DNA of 64,000 nucleotides from Vibrio pomeroyi (GTDB taxonomy: Bacteria > Pseudomonadota > Gammaproteobacteria > Enterobacterales > Vibrionaceae): positions 1,116,001-1,180,000 of the forward strand of contig NZ_AP025506.1 in assembly GCF_024347595.1 (NCBI RefSeq), given 5' to 3'. The notes beneath the pieces were generated by a model, which did no database searches, was not told the origin of the DNA, and was given only the letters and a program-made list of their open reading frames with translations. This document shows positions 40,210 to 49,149 of the stretch, piece by piece. The translations under genes were made by a program, and so were the position numbers. Position 1 is the first letter of the stretch; each line of letters starts with the position of its first letter.

Positions 40210-41376
40210 TTAGTACTCTAAATCTTCATTACCGCCAGCAGCTGTAAACCATGCTGTTAGGTGTGTCTTAAGATCTTTCAGTTCGTCAGGGCCAATCAGT
40301 GCAAGGCCAAGATCTTCTGCTCGTGTGATGTCGTTATGGCGAAGCGGGCGGAAGCTGACCAACATTGCACGCGCTTGTAGGCCACCTAGTAGGTCTCTCA
40401 GCGATTCCAGTTTGTACAAGGTGTCATCACCATCGTCACGCATGCCCTTGGTCTTACATTCGATGATGTGCAGCTTATTGTTCACTACTGATGCTACGTC
40501 AAGCTCGTTTCGAACCTCACGCTCACCAAGTTGACGGTATACCTGAACATTCAACGAACGGTCTTGGATAGTCGGCATGTCATCTTGGATTTGTTTCACT
40601 GTGCTGTGAACCAGAGTTTCTAACCATTCACCGTTTGAGAAGCGGCGCGCGTCTTCGTTGGCAAAGGTTAAAATACCGTTGTCGTAAGTCGCAATCTTCG
40701 CTTCAACCAAATCACTCAATAGCATGTTCAGTTCACGGTAACCTTGTTGCTTCTCAGATAGTCCAACATCAAGTTTCTGTTCTTTACGGCAGGTCGTTGC
40801 TAGGTAGTTTAATGTCGCAAGGCCAGGACCTAATTCGAGTGCGTTACTTGCCCAACGTTCACCAAGTTCATACAGTTTCTGATCAAGTTGCGGAGACAGT
40901 TGTACATCGCTGAATTCACCACGAGCACCAAATACCGTTAGGTAGTCGTCGATAGTAATGCGGTCTTGAACTTGTGCGTCTTCTTTGCCATTTGGGTACA
41001 ACCAGCAAAGCTTGTCACTGTTTGGTTCAACCACGAAGATTGGCCAGTGGTAAGTGCGGAATACTTCGTAAACGGAAAGTAGGCGGTGACGTAGGCCACA
41101 ACTTGCGTTGAGCTTCACTTCTTGACCGCGAGCTTTGAGGTCTTCGGCAAGAGTTTGGATAGATTCTTTAATAACGGATGTGTTTACGATGGTCGGAATC
41201 TCGAAAAACTCACTGGTAATGTCGCGCTTCTGCAAAACGCTGTCTAAACGTTTGTACATACTGACTTGATTTTTGTCGCCGATAAACACGATGTGAGTGC
41301 TGACCGTTCGGTTATCAAGTAAAGGGGTGAGCAAGCGAATGGGGTCTTGATCGATAATGCCAACATGAACAGCCAT
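40210..41376 (-). CDS. CARF-domain PD-(D/E)XK nuclease, VC1899/Card1/Can2-like (DUF1887)
   Basis: The protein has 388 residues. The N-terminal ~150 residues form a Rossmann-like CARF domain (MAVHVGIIDQDPIRLLTPLLDNRTVSTHIVFIGDKNQ; ligand loop LNASCGLRHRLLS near residue 92). A helical/winged region follows (~190-260), then a PD-(D/E)XK nuclease (~265-370) with Glu291, Asp293 and Glu306-Cys-Lys308 (RNELDVASVVNNKLHIIECKTK). Relatives Card1 and Can2 are nucleases switched on by cyclic oligoadenylates from type III CRISPR. The V. cholerae homologue VC1899 has a known structure. No CRISPR or cas gene is near. It is monocistronic. Confidence 0.9.
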   Translation of the reverse strand: MAVHVGIIDQDPIRLLTPLLDNRTVSTHIVFIGDKNQVSMYKRLDSVLQKRDITSEFFEIPTIVNTSVIKESIQTLAEDLKARGQEVKLNASCGLRHRLLSVYEVFRTYHWPIFVVEPNSDKLCWLYPNGKEDAQVQDRITIDDYLTVFGARGEFSDVQLSPQLDQKLYELGERWASNALELGPGLATLNYLATTCRKEQKLDVGLSEKQQGYRELNMLLSDLVEAKIATYDNGILTFANEDARRFSNGEWLETLVHSTVKQIQDDMPTIQDRSLNVQVYRQLGEREVRNELDVASVVNNKLHIIECKTKGMRDDGDDTLYKLESLRDLLGGLQARAMLVSFRPLRHNDITRAEDLGLALIGPDELKDLKTHLTAWFTAAGGNEDLEY

Positions 41377-41464
41377 ATAAATTCCTTAATAGCGGCTCGC
41401 TCATAAAGGTGAAAGAAAAAACGGGAAGCAGCAAGCCTTAATAATCATATAATGACAAAGCTCA

Positions 41465-41500
41465 TAAAAAACAAGGGCAACCCTTGATAAAAGTTGCCCT
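41465..41500 (-). terminator. Terminator of the chemoreceptor gene
   Basis: On the minus strand AGGGCAAC pairs with GTTGCCCT, followed by TGTTTTTTATG. It lies between the chemoreceptor and the CARF-nuclease genes, so the latter has its own promoter in 41377-41464. Confidence 0.82.
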
Positions 41501-41573
41501 AGCTCAATTAGTTACCACTATTGGGTAAGAAGTCTCAAGAATCTCACTAAATATCTATCGATTCTTCATTTAT

Positions 41574-43565
41574 CTATAGTTTGAATTGATGTACTAAATC
41601 ACCCTGCTGATTTGCCAGAATTGTTAGGTTTTGGCTCGCTTCTGCAATCGATGACATCGCTTGGTAACTCTTGTCTGCGATGTGGTTGATGTCTTCGATG
41701 TTACGTGCAATATCGCCAGACGTTTCACTCTGCTCCGCGGCAGCTTGAGAAATATGTGTACTCATGTGGCTGATCTCTAGAATCAATGCTTGGATTTCTT
41801 CCATCGCACTGTTCGCACTCGACGCTTGTTGAACCGACATGTCCATATCGCTCATACAGCTTTCAATCACGTTACTTGCCGTTTTCGAGCTTGATTGCAG
41901 GTTGCTGATCATTGTTTCGATTTCAGACGTCGATTGCGTCGTCTTCTGTGCTAGTACTCGAACTTCATCGGCAACGACCGCAAAGCCACGACCTTGCTCA
42001 CCCGCACGCGCTGCCTCGATGGCTGCGTTTAGTGCGAGTAGGTTGGTTTGCTCTGCGATGCCACGAATCACATCTAGGATTGAACCAATCTGGCTACTCA
42101 TCTGTTGCAGCTCACCCACAGCACCTACAGATTCGTTCAAGCGAACCTCTAGTTGGTTGATGGTGCTGATGTTGGTGTTCATGATTTGACGACCAGATTC
42201 AGAAGCCGACTCTACCTGCTGAACCATGGTTAATGAGCTTTGCGCGCTGTTCGCCACTTCTTGTACAGAATGAGACATCTCTGTCATTGCTGTCGCAACG
42301 GTCGCGGTTTGTTCACGTTGGCTGTTCAGTTGAGCCTGCGTTTCAGAAGATGTTTTCTGGTTTACGCTTGCCGTTTTAGTTAAGTCATCTGAAGCGTCAT
42401 TCAACTTCACAAGGATATTGTGTAGGTTATCGGCCAAGGTATTGATATGGCGGCTCACGCGGCTGAATTCGTTGTCGTAACGAATGTCGATACGCTGAGT
42501 CATGTCACCTTCAGTTAGGCCTTCTAATGTCCCTAAAATGCGAGTTAGTGGCTCTCTTACACTGTGTGCAATGTGGTAGCCGATTGCAGCAGCGAATACC
42601 GTTACAACAATACCAATCGCAATTGCGTTGAATAGGCCTTTATCGTAAATGCTGCTCGCGTCTGCCAGTGAAGCGTTAAGTTGCTCTTCTGCAGTTACGT
42701 TGAATGAATCCAATACTGCCATCGCTTGGTCTACTTCGACTGCTAGGTTTGCAATGTTGACGTACAGTGCTTGTTTCGCTTGCAGGTAGTTGTTGTGTTT
42801 GTCTAAAACGCCGCCTTTTTGACCAACGTCTTTAGTGAATTTCTGAACCGATTCATCGAAGACATTTTTAAGAGCAGGCAGCTGTGTCGCTAAACCACGG
42901 TATGCGTAGTTTAGGTGTGTCACTGCTTTCTTGTTTTGGTTTACGGCTTTCTGTACGAAGGCAACATCAGAGCTTGCTAGTGCATCTGAAGTGATTACTT
43001 CAGCGTCTTGCAGTTTGATGAAGTAGCTCTTCGCCATCACTTTTACAGAGATACTTTTTTGGTCAGCAACGTACTCTTTCATGCCAACCGTTAATTCTGA
43101 ATGCAGGCGTTGGAAGTCACGTGATGCTTTTTGTACTTGTTCTTGTGCTTCAAACATCGCGACGTAGTTGTTCATTGCTTCGTCTGCTTCTGTAAAGTAG
43201 CGTTCTTCCATCGCTCGTAATTGTGCGATGCGTTCGATGAGTGTTGAGTCGTTCTGGCTTGCCGCTTCTAGATTGCTTAGAACTTCAGAAAAAGAGTTTT
43301 GAGATGCAGCAAACTCTGTGCGCATTGCAGACATGCGTTCAGCGTTTTGTGTGGTTAAGAAGTCTTTGAATGACTTGTCAGCAGAGAGCAATTGAACACT
43401 TGTTTGATTTGAAAGCGCAACAAGCGGTAATGAGGTTTCTGAGACACTCTCAAAATTGCTGTGTATCTGATTCATGCTGTTCATCATGATGGTTATCGTG
43501 ACTGCGAACATGATGATGATCAGTGCGAAACCAGCGTACATACGCTTGATCACAGATCCCTTCAT
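41574..43565 (-). CDS. Methyl-accepting chemotaxis protein
   Basis: The protein has 663 residues. TM1 lies at ~8-28 ([20 protein letters not shown]), followed by a long helical periplasmic sensor domain (~35-305) and TM2 at ~307-330 ([23 protein letters not shown]). A HAMP domain follows ([45 protein letters not shown]), then the signalling coiled coil with the hairpin tip [38 protein letters not shown]. The ligand is unknown. No pentapeptide tether is seen at the C-terminus (LVHQFKL). Confidence 0.95.
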   Translation of the reverse strand: MKGSVIKRMYAGFALIIIMFAVTITIMMNSMNQIHSNFESVSETSLPLVALSNQTSVQLLSADKSFKDFLTTQNAERMSAMRTEFAASQNSFSEVLSNLEAASQNDSTLIERIAQLRAMEERYFTEADEAMNNYVAMFEAQEQVQKASRDFQRLHSELTVGMKEYVADQKSISVKVMAKSYFIKLQDAEVITSDALASSDVAFVQKAVNQNKKAVTHLNYAYRGLATQLPALKNVFDESVQKFTKDVGQKGGVLDKHNNYLQAKQALYVNIANLAVEVDQAMAVLDSFNVTAEEQLNASLADASSIYDKGLFNAIAIGIVVTVFAAAIGYHIAHSVREPLTRILGTLEGLTEGDMTQRIDIRYDNEFSRVSRHINTLADNLHNILVKLNDASDDLTKTASVNQKTSSETQAQLNSQREQTATVATAMTEMSHSVQEVANSAQSSLTMVQQVESASESGRQIMNTNISTINQLEVRLNESVGAVGELQQMSSQIGSILDVIRGIAEQTNLLALNAAIEAARAGEQGRGFAVVADEVRVLAQKTTQSTSEIETMISNLQSSSKTASNVIESCMSDMDMSVQQASSANSAMEEIQALILEISHMSTHISQAAAEQSETSGDIARNIEDINHIADKSYQAMSSIAEASQNLTILANQQGDLVHQFKL

Positions 43566-43841
43566 GGCTTTCTCCCTAATAAAAATGCAGACCTAATGTC
43601 AGGTCAAAGTAAAACTAACAAAATTGTCAGCATTCTATTGAGCTCCGCTTACGCATTTTATGACGCATACGGCAAAAATAACCCTCAGTTATAATCAACA
43701 TGCCATTCTTGAGAGCTAACACTGGTTTTCTTTGATTTGAACGGTGTTTTTTATTATGCTTTAAAGCGGATTTATTGTGGTTTGGTGCGGCATAGCGCAT
43801 ACTCAAAACATTAAAAAGTAAATGTTTTATCGGAGAAAAAC

Positions 43842-44192
43842 ATGGCTGAAGAAACCATCTTTAGTAAGATCATCAATAAAGAAATTCCTGCAGATCTGCT
43901 ATACCAAGACGACTTAGTAACGGCGTTTCGCGATATTAACCCTCGCGCTCCTAGTCATATCCTAATTATCCCGAACAAGCTGATTCCAACGACCAACGAT
44001 GTTGAAGTGGAAGATGAAGCGATGATGGGACGTATGTTTACTGTTGCTCGTAAGTTAGCAAAAGAAGAAGGCATCGCAGAAGATGGTTACCGTCTTATCG
44101 TGAACTGTAATTCTCACGGTGGCCAAGAGGTTTACCACATTCACATGCACTTAGTGGGTGGCCGTCCACTTGGCCCTCTGCTAATGAGCTAG
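43842..44192 (+). CDS. hinT: HIT-family nucleotide hydrolase HinT
   Basis: The protein has 116 residues. It hydrolyses purine nucleoside phosphoramidates and related adenylates. The histidine triad is intact ([16 protein letters not shown]-x-H-x-H), as is the N-terminal segment [48 protein letters not shown] upstream serves as ribosome binding site. It opens the hinT-lipoprotein-ycfL-lpoB block also found in enteric bacteria. Confidence 0.96.
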   Translation: MAEETIFSKIINKEIPADLLYQDDLVTAFRDINPRAPSHILIIPNKLIPTTNDVEVEDEAMMGRMFTVARKLAKEEGIAEDGYRLIVNCNSHGGQEVYHIHMHLVGGRPLGPLLMS

Positions 44193-44430
44193 TGCGTTAG
44201 TTAATGAGCTAGCCAAAAAAGCTAACGAGTTAAGTAACATAAGTAGCTAGTTGGAAAATTTGTAGTTTGTATGCCAACTTTAAGTTTTATCTGTTGTCTG
44301 AATATCGGCATCGATTAGGTAGAGCCTAAAAAGCAAGGTATCCACTTGCTTAAGATCCTTTTAACAACACGTTTCGTTTTGATAATGAGACACATAAAGT
44401 TGGCATTTTAAACATGCACGGAGACGATAA

Positions 44431-45822
44431 GTGAAGCAACAGTTTAGATTCGCTTCCATTGCCCTGTTATCGGCGTTGACCGCGGGTTGTGCGAGTATGT
44501 CTGCAGGCAGCCTGTTCAGTCATTACAGCGCGCAAAACAAAGCTATCTATCAAGCAGTGAAATCTGGAGATTATTCAGAGGCTCAACAAGAGTTACCAGA
44601 TTACGCAGCAGGCGACATCCTTGATAACTTTGAAAGAGGCAGAATTAACCTGCTGGATCAAAAATACCCTGAGAGTAAGTCTTCGTTTGAACTGGCTGAT
44701 CAGGCCGTAAAAGATCAACAAAACAAAGCTGTGATCTCTATTTCAGACAGTGCGACCAGCGTAGGTGCGTTGGCTGTTAACGACAACATTACCGAGTATG
44801 TGCCGCCTGATTACGAGTTAGGCTTTCTTCATCTCTACCTCGGTTTGAACTACCTCAAGAAAAACGATTTAGAAGGTGCGGTGATTGAAATGCGTCGCGC
44901 CAACCAAGTTCAAGAACAAGCAAAGAAACAACGTGAAGCCGAGCTAGAAAGAGCCGCTAACGATGCGAAGAAGCAAGGCTTGTCTGCCAATGTCGGTAGT
45001 ATCCTTGCAAATTATCCGGATGCGGGTAAGAAGTTACAGTCAGTCCAGAATGCGTATTTGATGTTTTTGTCGGGGCTGTTTTATGAAGCTTCAAACGATT
45101 TAAACAGTGCTTATGTCGACTATCGACGCGCTTTGGCGGTTATGCCGGAGAACCAAGAGATCATCGATAGAACGATGGCGACAGCCGCTCGTTTAGGCAT
45201 GCGACAAGATTTAGAGACACTTGAAAAGCGTTACAAGCAATCGTCTAAGCTTGCTGGCGGTCAAGGCCGTGTGATTGTTCTTCAAGAGCAAAGCGCTGTT
45301 CAAGCAATGGACAGTTGGCGATTGGATTTACCTGTTTATGACAGTCGCGATCAAGGGGCAATATATTCTCTTGCGCTGCCATATTACCCGAGCCAAAACG
45401 TAGAGCGTTTTTCTGCGTTACGAATCAGCGGACAACCGTTACAAGAACACTTGATTACGGATGTAAACGCGATGGCTCAGAACGATTTATCTGAGCGTAT
45501 GACGACAATTGTTATTCGCCAAGCGCTGCGTGTGGTCGCGAAAGATCGCATTCGTAAAGAAGCAACCAAGGGCGATGATGTCGGTAATATCTTGTTCAAT
45601 GTGTGGAACACACTGACAGAGCAACCAGATACGCGCAGTTGGCAATCTTTGCCTGCAGAGATTAAGAGCAGCACGTTTGTAGCAAATAGCGGTCAATATA
45701 CGTTAGAAGCGGGCGCTAAAACGTATGACTTTGATATTCGAGAAGGGCAAACCACCTTGGTTTGGATTTCTCGACAAGGGAATAACGCAACAATGTGGCA
45801 TAAACAGCTAGGGAGGCTGTAA
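44431..45822 (+). CDS. Lipoprotein of COG3014 type
   Basis: The product has 463 residues and starts at a GTG with GGAGA upstream. The signal peptide ends in LTAGC (Cys20). The mature protein begins with helical TPR-like segments (AIYQAVKSGDYSEAQQELPDYAAGDILDNFERGRINLLDQKYPESKSSFELAD; LGLNYLKKNDLEGAVIEMRRAN; GLFYEASNDLNSAYVDYRRAL). A C-terminal beta-rich region (~290-463) follows. The function is not established. It ends in the start codon of ycfL (TAATG), and with lpoB nearby a role in envelope assembly is likely but inferred. Confidence 0.82.
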   Translation: MKQQFRFASIALLSALTAGCASMSAGSLFSHYSAQNKAIYQAVKSGDYSEAQQELPDYAAGDILDNFERGRINLLDQKYPESKSSFELADQAVKDQQNKAVISISDSATSVGALAVNDNITEYVPPDYELGFLHLYLGLNYLKKNDLEGAVIEMRRANQVQEQAKKQREAELERAANDAKKQGLSANVGSILANYPDAGKKLQSVQNAYLMFLSGLFYEASNDLNSAYVDYRRALAVMPENQEIIDRTMATAARLGMRQDLETLEKRYKQSSKLAGGQGRVIVLQEQSAVQAMDSWRLDLPVYDSRDQGAIYSLALPYYPSQNVERFSALRISGQPLQEHLITDVNAMAQNDLSERMTTIVIRQALRVVAKDRIRKEATKGDDVGNILFNVWNTLTEQPDTRSWQSLPAEIKSSTFVANSGQYTLEAGAKTYDFDIREGQTTLVWISRQGNNATMWHKQLGRL

Positions 45823-46205
45823 TGAAAAAGTGGTTAGTGAGCTTAGCAGCGGTTATGGCTCTGGCTGGTTGTGCTGATAATACAGCTGGCGTAAGGGTTG
45901 ATAGTCTGACTCAGAACGTTTTCTTTGGTGACAAGGTATTGGGTAGCCGTTTACAGGTTGAAGATATCCGCACCGATCTAGTCGACGGTCATACGCGAGG
46001 AATCGTTCGTTTAAACAGTAACTATAAAGGCGATCAACATATCCTTTATCGTTTTTACTGGTACGACGATGCTGGGCTTGAGGTCAACCTAAAACAAGGC
46101 CCTTGGAAACAAGCGATTGTTCGTGGCTTTGAAAGTCTTTCGTTGTCGGAAGTGTCGGTAAACCCGAAGGCAACTCAGTTCCGAGTTCAGTTCCGAGAGC
46201 AGTAA
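45822..46205 (+). CDS. ycfL: YcfL-family lipoprotein
   Basis: The protein has 127 residues with a lipoprotein signal ending in LAGC (Cys17). The mature part is a small beta-rich domain (FRVQFREQ at the C-terminus; HILYRFYWYDDAGLEVNLKQGPWKQAIVRGFESLSLSEVSVNPKATQF) matching the DUF1425/YcfL family, which lies next to lpoB in E. coli as well. Function is not firmly known. It is translationally coupled to the preceding lipoprotein gene. Confidence 0.87.
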   Translation: MKKWLVSLAAVMALAGCADNTAGVRVDSLTQNVFFGDKVLGSRLQVEDIRTDLVDGHTRGIVRLNSNYKGDQHILYRFYWYDDAGLEVNLKQGPWKQAIVRGFESLSLSEVSVNPKATQFRVQFREQ

Positions 46206-46343
46206 GCTCGATTAGAATAGATTTAGTGACAACTGGCTTTAGTTAACATCAACTAGAGTTTCAGAAAGCGAATTCATTGATTCGCACAGACAAGAATTTA
46301 AGAGTGTGGGTAACCCCACTCAGTGATAAGTTGAGGAAACAAA

Positions 46344-46934
46344 ATGAAAAAGAGTGTCATTGCGCTACTAGGTTTAGCGGTTATTTTAGGCGGTTGTTCG
46401 AACAAGGTAAGCTACGGTGATGCACAAGCAGTAGAAACCACGACAATCGATTTCGGTTCAACTGACCTTCAAACGATTGCGGGTGAAATGGTCGATAGCA
46501 TGATGGCTTCTGGTTCAGTGTCTTACATTACTCGTGAACAGCGTCCAATCGTGTTCGTTGAGCGAATCAAGAACAAAACAAGCGAGCACATCGATACTGA
46601 GTCAATCACTGACACAATCAGTACTAAGATGTTGAACTCTGGTAAGTTCCGTTTCGTTGATATGGACCGTGTAGAGTCTGTTCGTGACCAACTGAACTTC
46701 CAAAACAATGATGAGCTAGTTAACCAAAGCTCAGCAATCCAGTTCGGTAAAATGGTTGGTGCTCAGTACATGTTGTACGGCAACCTATCAAGCATCGTTA
46801 AGAAAGACGGTAGCGATGAAGACGTATACTACAAAATGACGATGCGTCTGATGGATCTTGAGTCTGGCTTGATTGAATGGGCTGACGAGACTGAAATCCG
46901 TAAGCAACAATCTAAGAGCCTACTGGGTCTTTAA
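46344..46934 (+). CDS. lpoB: Penicillin-binding protein 1B activator LpoB
   Basis: The protein has 196 residues with a signal peptide ending in LGGC (Cys18). The globular domain (RPIVFVERIKNKTSEHIDTESITDTISTKMLNSGKFRFVDMDRVESVRDQLNFQ; GKMVGAQYMLYGNLSSIVKKDG; YYKMTMRLMDLESGLIEWADETEIRKQ) is the LpoB fold. It is an outer-membrane lipoprotein that reaches through the periplasm to stimulate PBP1B. The linker before the globular domain is short (~40 residues), unlike the long Pro-rich linker of E. coli LpoB. Confidence 0.93.
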   Translation: MKKSVIALLGLAVILGGCSNKVSYGDAQAVETTTIDFGSTDLQTIAGEMVDSMMASGSVSYITREQRPIVFVERIKNKTSEHIDTESITDTISTKMLNSGKFRFVDMDRVESVRDQLNFQNNDELVNQSSAIQFGKMVGAQYMLYGNLSSIVKKDGSDEDVYYKMTMRLMDLESGLIEWADETEIRKQQSKSLLGL

Positions 46935-47073
46935 TTTCGCTTACTTGCCAACTATGCGCCGCCAGTTTTGACAGCGCTTACTCTTGAAAGAGCTTGATCT
47001 TGACGGTGCTTAATCTTGAGAGTGCATAGCTTGGTCACACGCCAATGCAGTACATGATGTGCTGTTAATGAAG

Positions 47074-47103
47074 AGACACTGGCTTTTTGTCAGTGTCTTT
47101 TTT
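47074..47103 (+). terminator. Terminator after lpoB
   Basis: AGACACTG pairs with CAGTGTCT around GCTTTTTGT, followed by a T-run. It ends the hinT-to-lpoB block. Confidence 0.85.
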
Positions 47104-47137
47104 GTAGGGAAACAAAGACGTTTATAGGGAATAAGCA

Positions 47138-47992
47138 ATGGCAATTTTTTCTTGGTCTGAGGCTAAGCTTCTTGATACCAGTTTGAGTTCGCTTGATGGT
47201 TACTTTTCTGAGCCCCCAGTTAGGGCGCAGACTCTGACAGGCGGTTTGACTAATCGATGTTGGAAGTTGGTTTCAGCCGATGGCACAGCGTATGTGTGGC
47301 GCCCAATCACACCGATTACCAAAGCCTTCTTTATCTCTCGCCATGAGGAGTATCAAGTGCTCTCTGCGATTGAGCGTCTTGGTATTGGCCCAAGCCCGGT
47401 GGTAGTGAATGAGCAAGGGCTACTGGTTGAATGGATTGATGGTGAGACTCTTTATGAAGGGTTAGACATTGAAGACCTGTTGAAAACGTTGATCTCAGTG
47501 CATCTGGTTAACACTGCGCGATTGCCGCTCCAACCTTTCAGTTTTACAGCGAGAGTTGACCATTACTGGCTGCAGCTTGATGCGATTCATAAGACGGAAA
47601 CCTGCACCAAAATTTACCAAGAGTGGCGAACCGCTCCAAGTATTCCAAGCGTTGATCTGTCTTTGTGCCATTTTGATTTAGGTGGTTACAACCTAGTGAG
47701 AAGCAGCGACGAGATTAAGATTATTGATTGGGAATACGCCGCGCTAGCTGACCCTAGGCTTGATCTAACCTTAACCATTGCGGTTGCAGGTGTACCAGTT
47801 TCGGAAGCGGTTAACAAGTATTGTCAGCTGCGAGGTATTCATGATGTTCAGCCTTGGCTTGATGGTGTAGAAGCATGGTTACCAAGAAGCCAAATGATGG
47901 CGATGTTATGGTATTTGCTTGCTCACCAGTTATGGGGTGATGAAAGTTACCTGCGCGAAGCAGAGGCTCTAAGTCACACTTTATGTAGCTAG
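47138..47992 (+). CDS. thiK: Thiamine kinase-like phosphotransferase (ThiK/YcfN position)
   Basis: The protein has 284 residues in the aminoglycoside/choline kinase-like fold. An N-lobe segment (QTLTGGLTNRCWKLVSADGTAYVWRPITP) and the catalytic region LSLCHFDLGGYNLVRSSDEIKIIDWEYAALADPRLDL are visible. In it, HFDLGGYN is the Brenner loop with catalytic Asp and metal-binding Asn, and IDWEYA is the DFG-like motif. The position between lpoB and ycfP equals ycfN/thiK of E. coli, so thiamine phosphorylation is the best guess. Substrate not proven. Confidence 0.78.
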   Translation: MAIFSWSEAKLLDTSLSSLDGYFSEPPVRAQTLTGGLTNRCWKLVSADGTAYVWRPITPITKAFFISRHEEYQVLSAIERLGIGPSPVVVNEQGLLVEWIDGETLYEGLDIEDLLKTLISVHLVNTARLPLQPFSFTARVDHYWLQLDAIHKTETCTKIYQEWRTAPSIPSVDLSLCHFDLGGYNLVRSSDEIKIIDWEYAALADPRLDLTLTIAVAGVPVSEAVNKYCQLRGIHDVQPWLDGVEAWLPRSQMMAMLWYLLAHQLWGDESYLREAEALSHTLCS

Positions 47993-48100
47993 GATCACGT
48001 TTAGGAAGTGAAAAATATAATTTCGGTGGTCTTCCCTTTAAAACCTTGTTTTTCGTGTTAGATTGATCAAAACGTACCAATATTCAACGGGGGAGGTACA

Positions 48101-48640
48101 ATGATTATCTATCTACATGGCTTCGACTCAACAAGCCCGGGCAATCACGAAAAAATACTGCAGTTGCAATTCATTGATGATGATGTTCGTTTCATTAACT
48201 ACAGTACTTTGCATCCAAAACACGATATGCAGCATTTGCTAAAAGAAGTGCATAAAGTGATAGAGCAATCCGATGATCCGCATCCAATCATTTGTGGTGT
48301 TGGTTTAGGTGGTTTTTGGTCTGAGCGTATTGGTTTCTTATGTGGTATTAAGCAGGTGGTCTTCAACCCGAATCTACACCCTGAGAACAACATGGTGGGT
48401 CGCATTGACCGTCCAGAAGAGTACGAAGATATCGCCACTAAGTGTGTTGCTCAATATCGTATGAAGAACAAAGGTCGCTGTTTGGTGGTGCTTTCTCGTG
48501 AAGATGAAATTCACGACAATAGCAAAACAGCCGCTGCGCTCGAAGATTACTACGACGTAATCTGGGACGAGAAAGAGAGTCATAAATTCAAAAAGATCTC
48601 TCAGCACCTTCAGGCAATGAAAGCGTTTAAGAACGCCTAA
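48101..48640 (+). CDS. ycfP: YcfP-family alpha/beta hydrolase-like protein
   Basis: The protein has 179 residues, the usual length. The opening [47 protein letters not shown] is highly typical of YcfP (UPF0227, esterase-like fold). The nucleophile-elbow position reads CGVGLGGFW, where a Gly replaces the Ser found in active esterases, as is common in this family, so enzymatic activity is doubtful. It lies between thiK and ndh; the nagZ gene found between them in E. coli is absent. Confidence 0.92.
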   Translation: MIIYLHGFDSTSPGNHEKILQLQFIDDDVRFINYSTLHPKHDMQHLLKEVHKVIEQSDDPHPIICGVGLGGFWSERIGFLCGIKQVVFNPNLHPENNMVGRIDRPEEYEDIATKCVAQYRMKNKGRCLVVLSREDEIHDNSKTAAALEDYYDVIWDEKESHKFKKISQHLQAMKAFKNA

Positions 48641-48658
48641 TCACTCCGGTTATTTTAT

Positions 48659-48689
48659 AAAAGCAGCACTCATTTGGGTGCTGCTTTTT
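48659..48689 (+). terminator. Terminator of ycfP
   Basis: AAAAGCAGCAC pairs with GTGCTGCTTTT around TCATTTGG, followed by a T. Confidence 0.88.
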
Positions 48690-48824
48690 CACATCTGAAT
48701 CTTGGAGATTGGTATTGATAAAGCAGTTGTATATGTTTTATTGCTCAGTTTGTGCATTTATAGATAAGTTTGCGCAAACGTTAACTAATTAGCCGCGAAT
48801 CCTCATTGCGGGTAAGGATTTTTG

Positions 48825-48884
48825 TTGCGGTCATCTTTTTGCTATATATAATGTTCCCAAGCAAAATATTTTGACAAATATCAA
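48825..48884 (+). promoter_or_regulatory. Candidate ndh promoter with overlapping FNR-like site
   Basis: TTGCGG (48825-48830) and TATAAT (48847-48852) with a 16-bp spacer form a plausible sigma-70 promoter. Downstream, TTGAC-AAAT-ATCAA (48871-48884) matches the FNR consensus TTGAT-N4-ATCAA at nine of ten positions. It would sit about +18 from the start point, fit for repression. FNR represses ndh in E. coli. Confidence 0.6.
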
Positions 48885-49149
48885 AAAAAATTGAGAGCGA
48901 GTGAAGAACTTGCCCATAATTTGCGTTCTATCTCTCAGCTAGACGCCTTTTTTATCCATGTGAGCAGAGCGACAAACGAATGTTTGTTGTTTGTAATCCC
49001 TCTAACTACTCGGTGAGCTGTCGTTATTCTTTTTCGCGGTTATCCAATATGTCACAGCCTTATCAACAAGGCCGAGTAGATACATAGAATTTATCGGTTG
49101 GAGCAATCGGACCGAACCCCATTTATTCATTTTGTAGAGGATTGTCATT

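Larger units (their letters stand above)
48641..49149. other. 509-bp intergenic region with ycfP terminator and ndh leader
   Basis: The region holds the ycfP terminator (48659-48689), then a promoter and FNR-like site (described separately), then a leader of about 290 nt before ndh. No credible gene is seen in it. Confidence 0.6.

Noticed and set aside
44193..44250. Repeated GCTAG/GAGCTA words after hinT, and similar TATGAG words at 5105-5150
   Set aside because: Short, irregular and A+T-rich; no stable dyad or fixed period, so not called as repeats.
48871..48876. TTGACA in the ndh leader as a -35 box
   Set aside because: No -10 lies at suitable distance downstream; it fits better as half of the FNR-like site.
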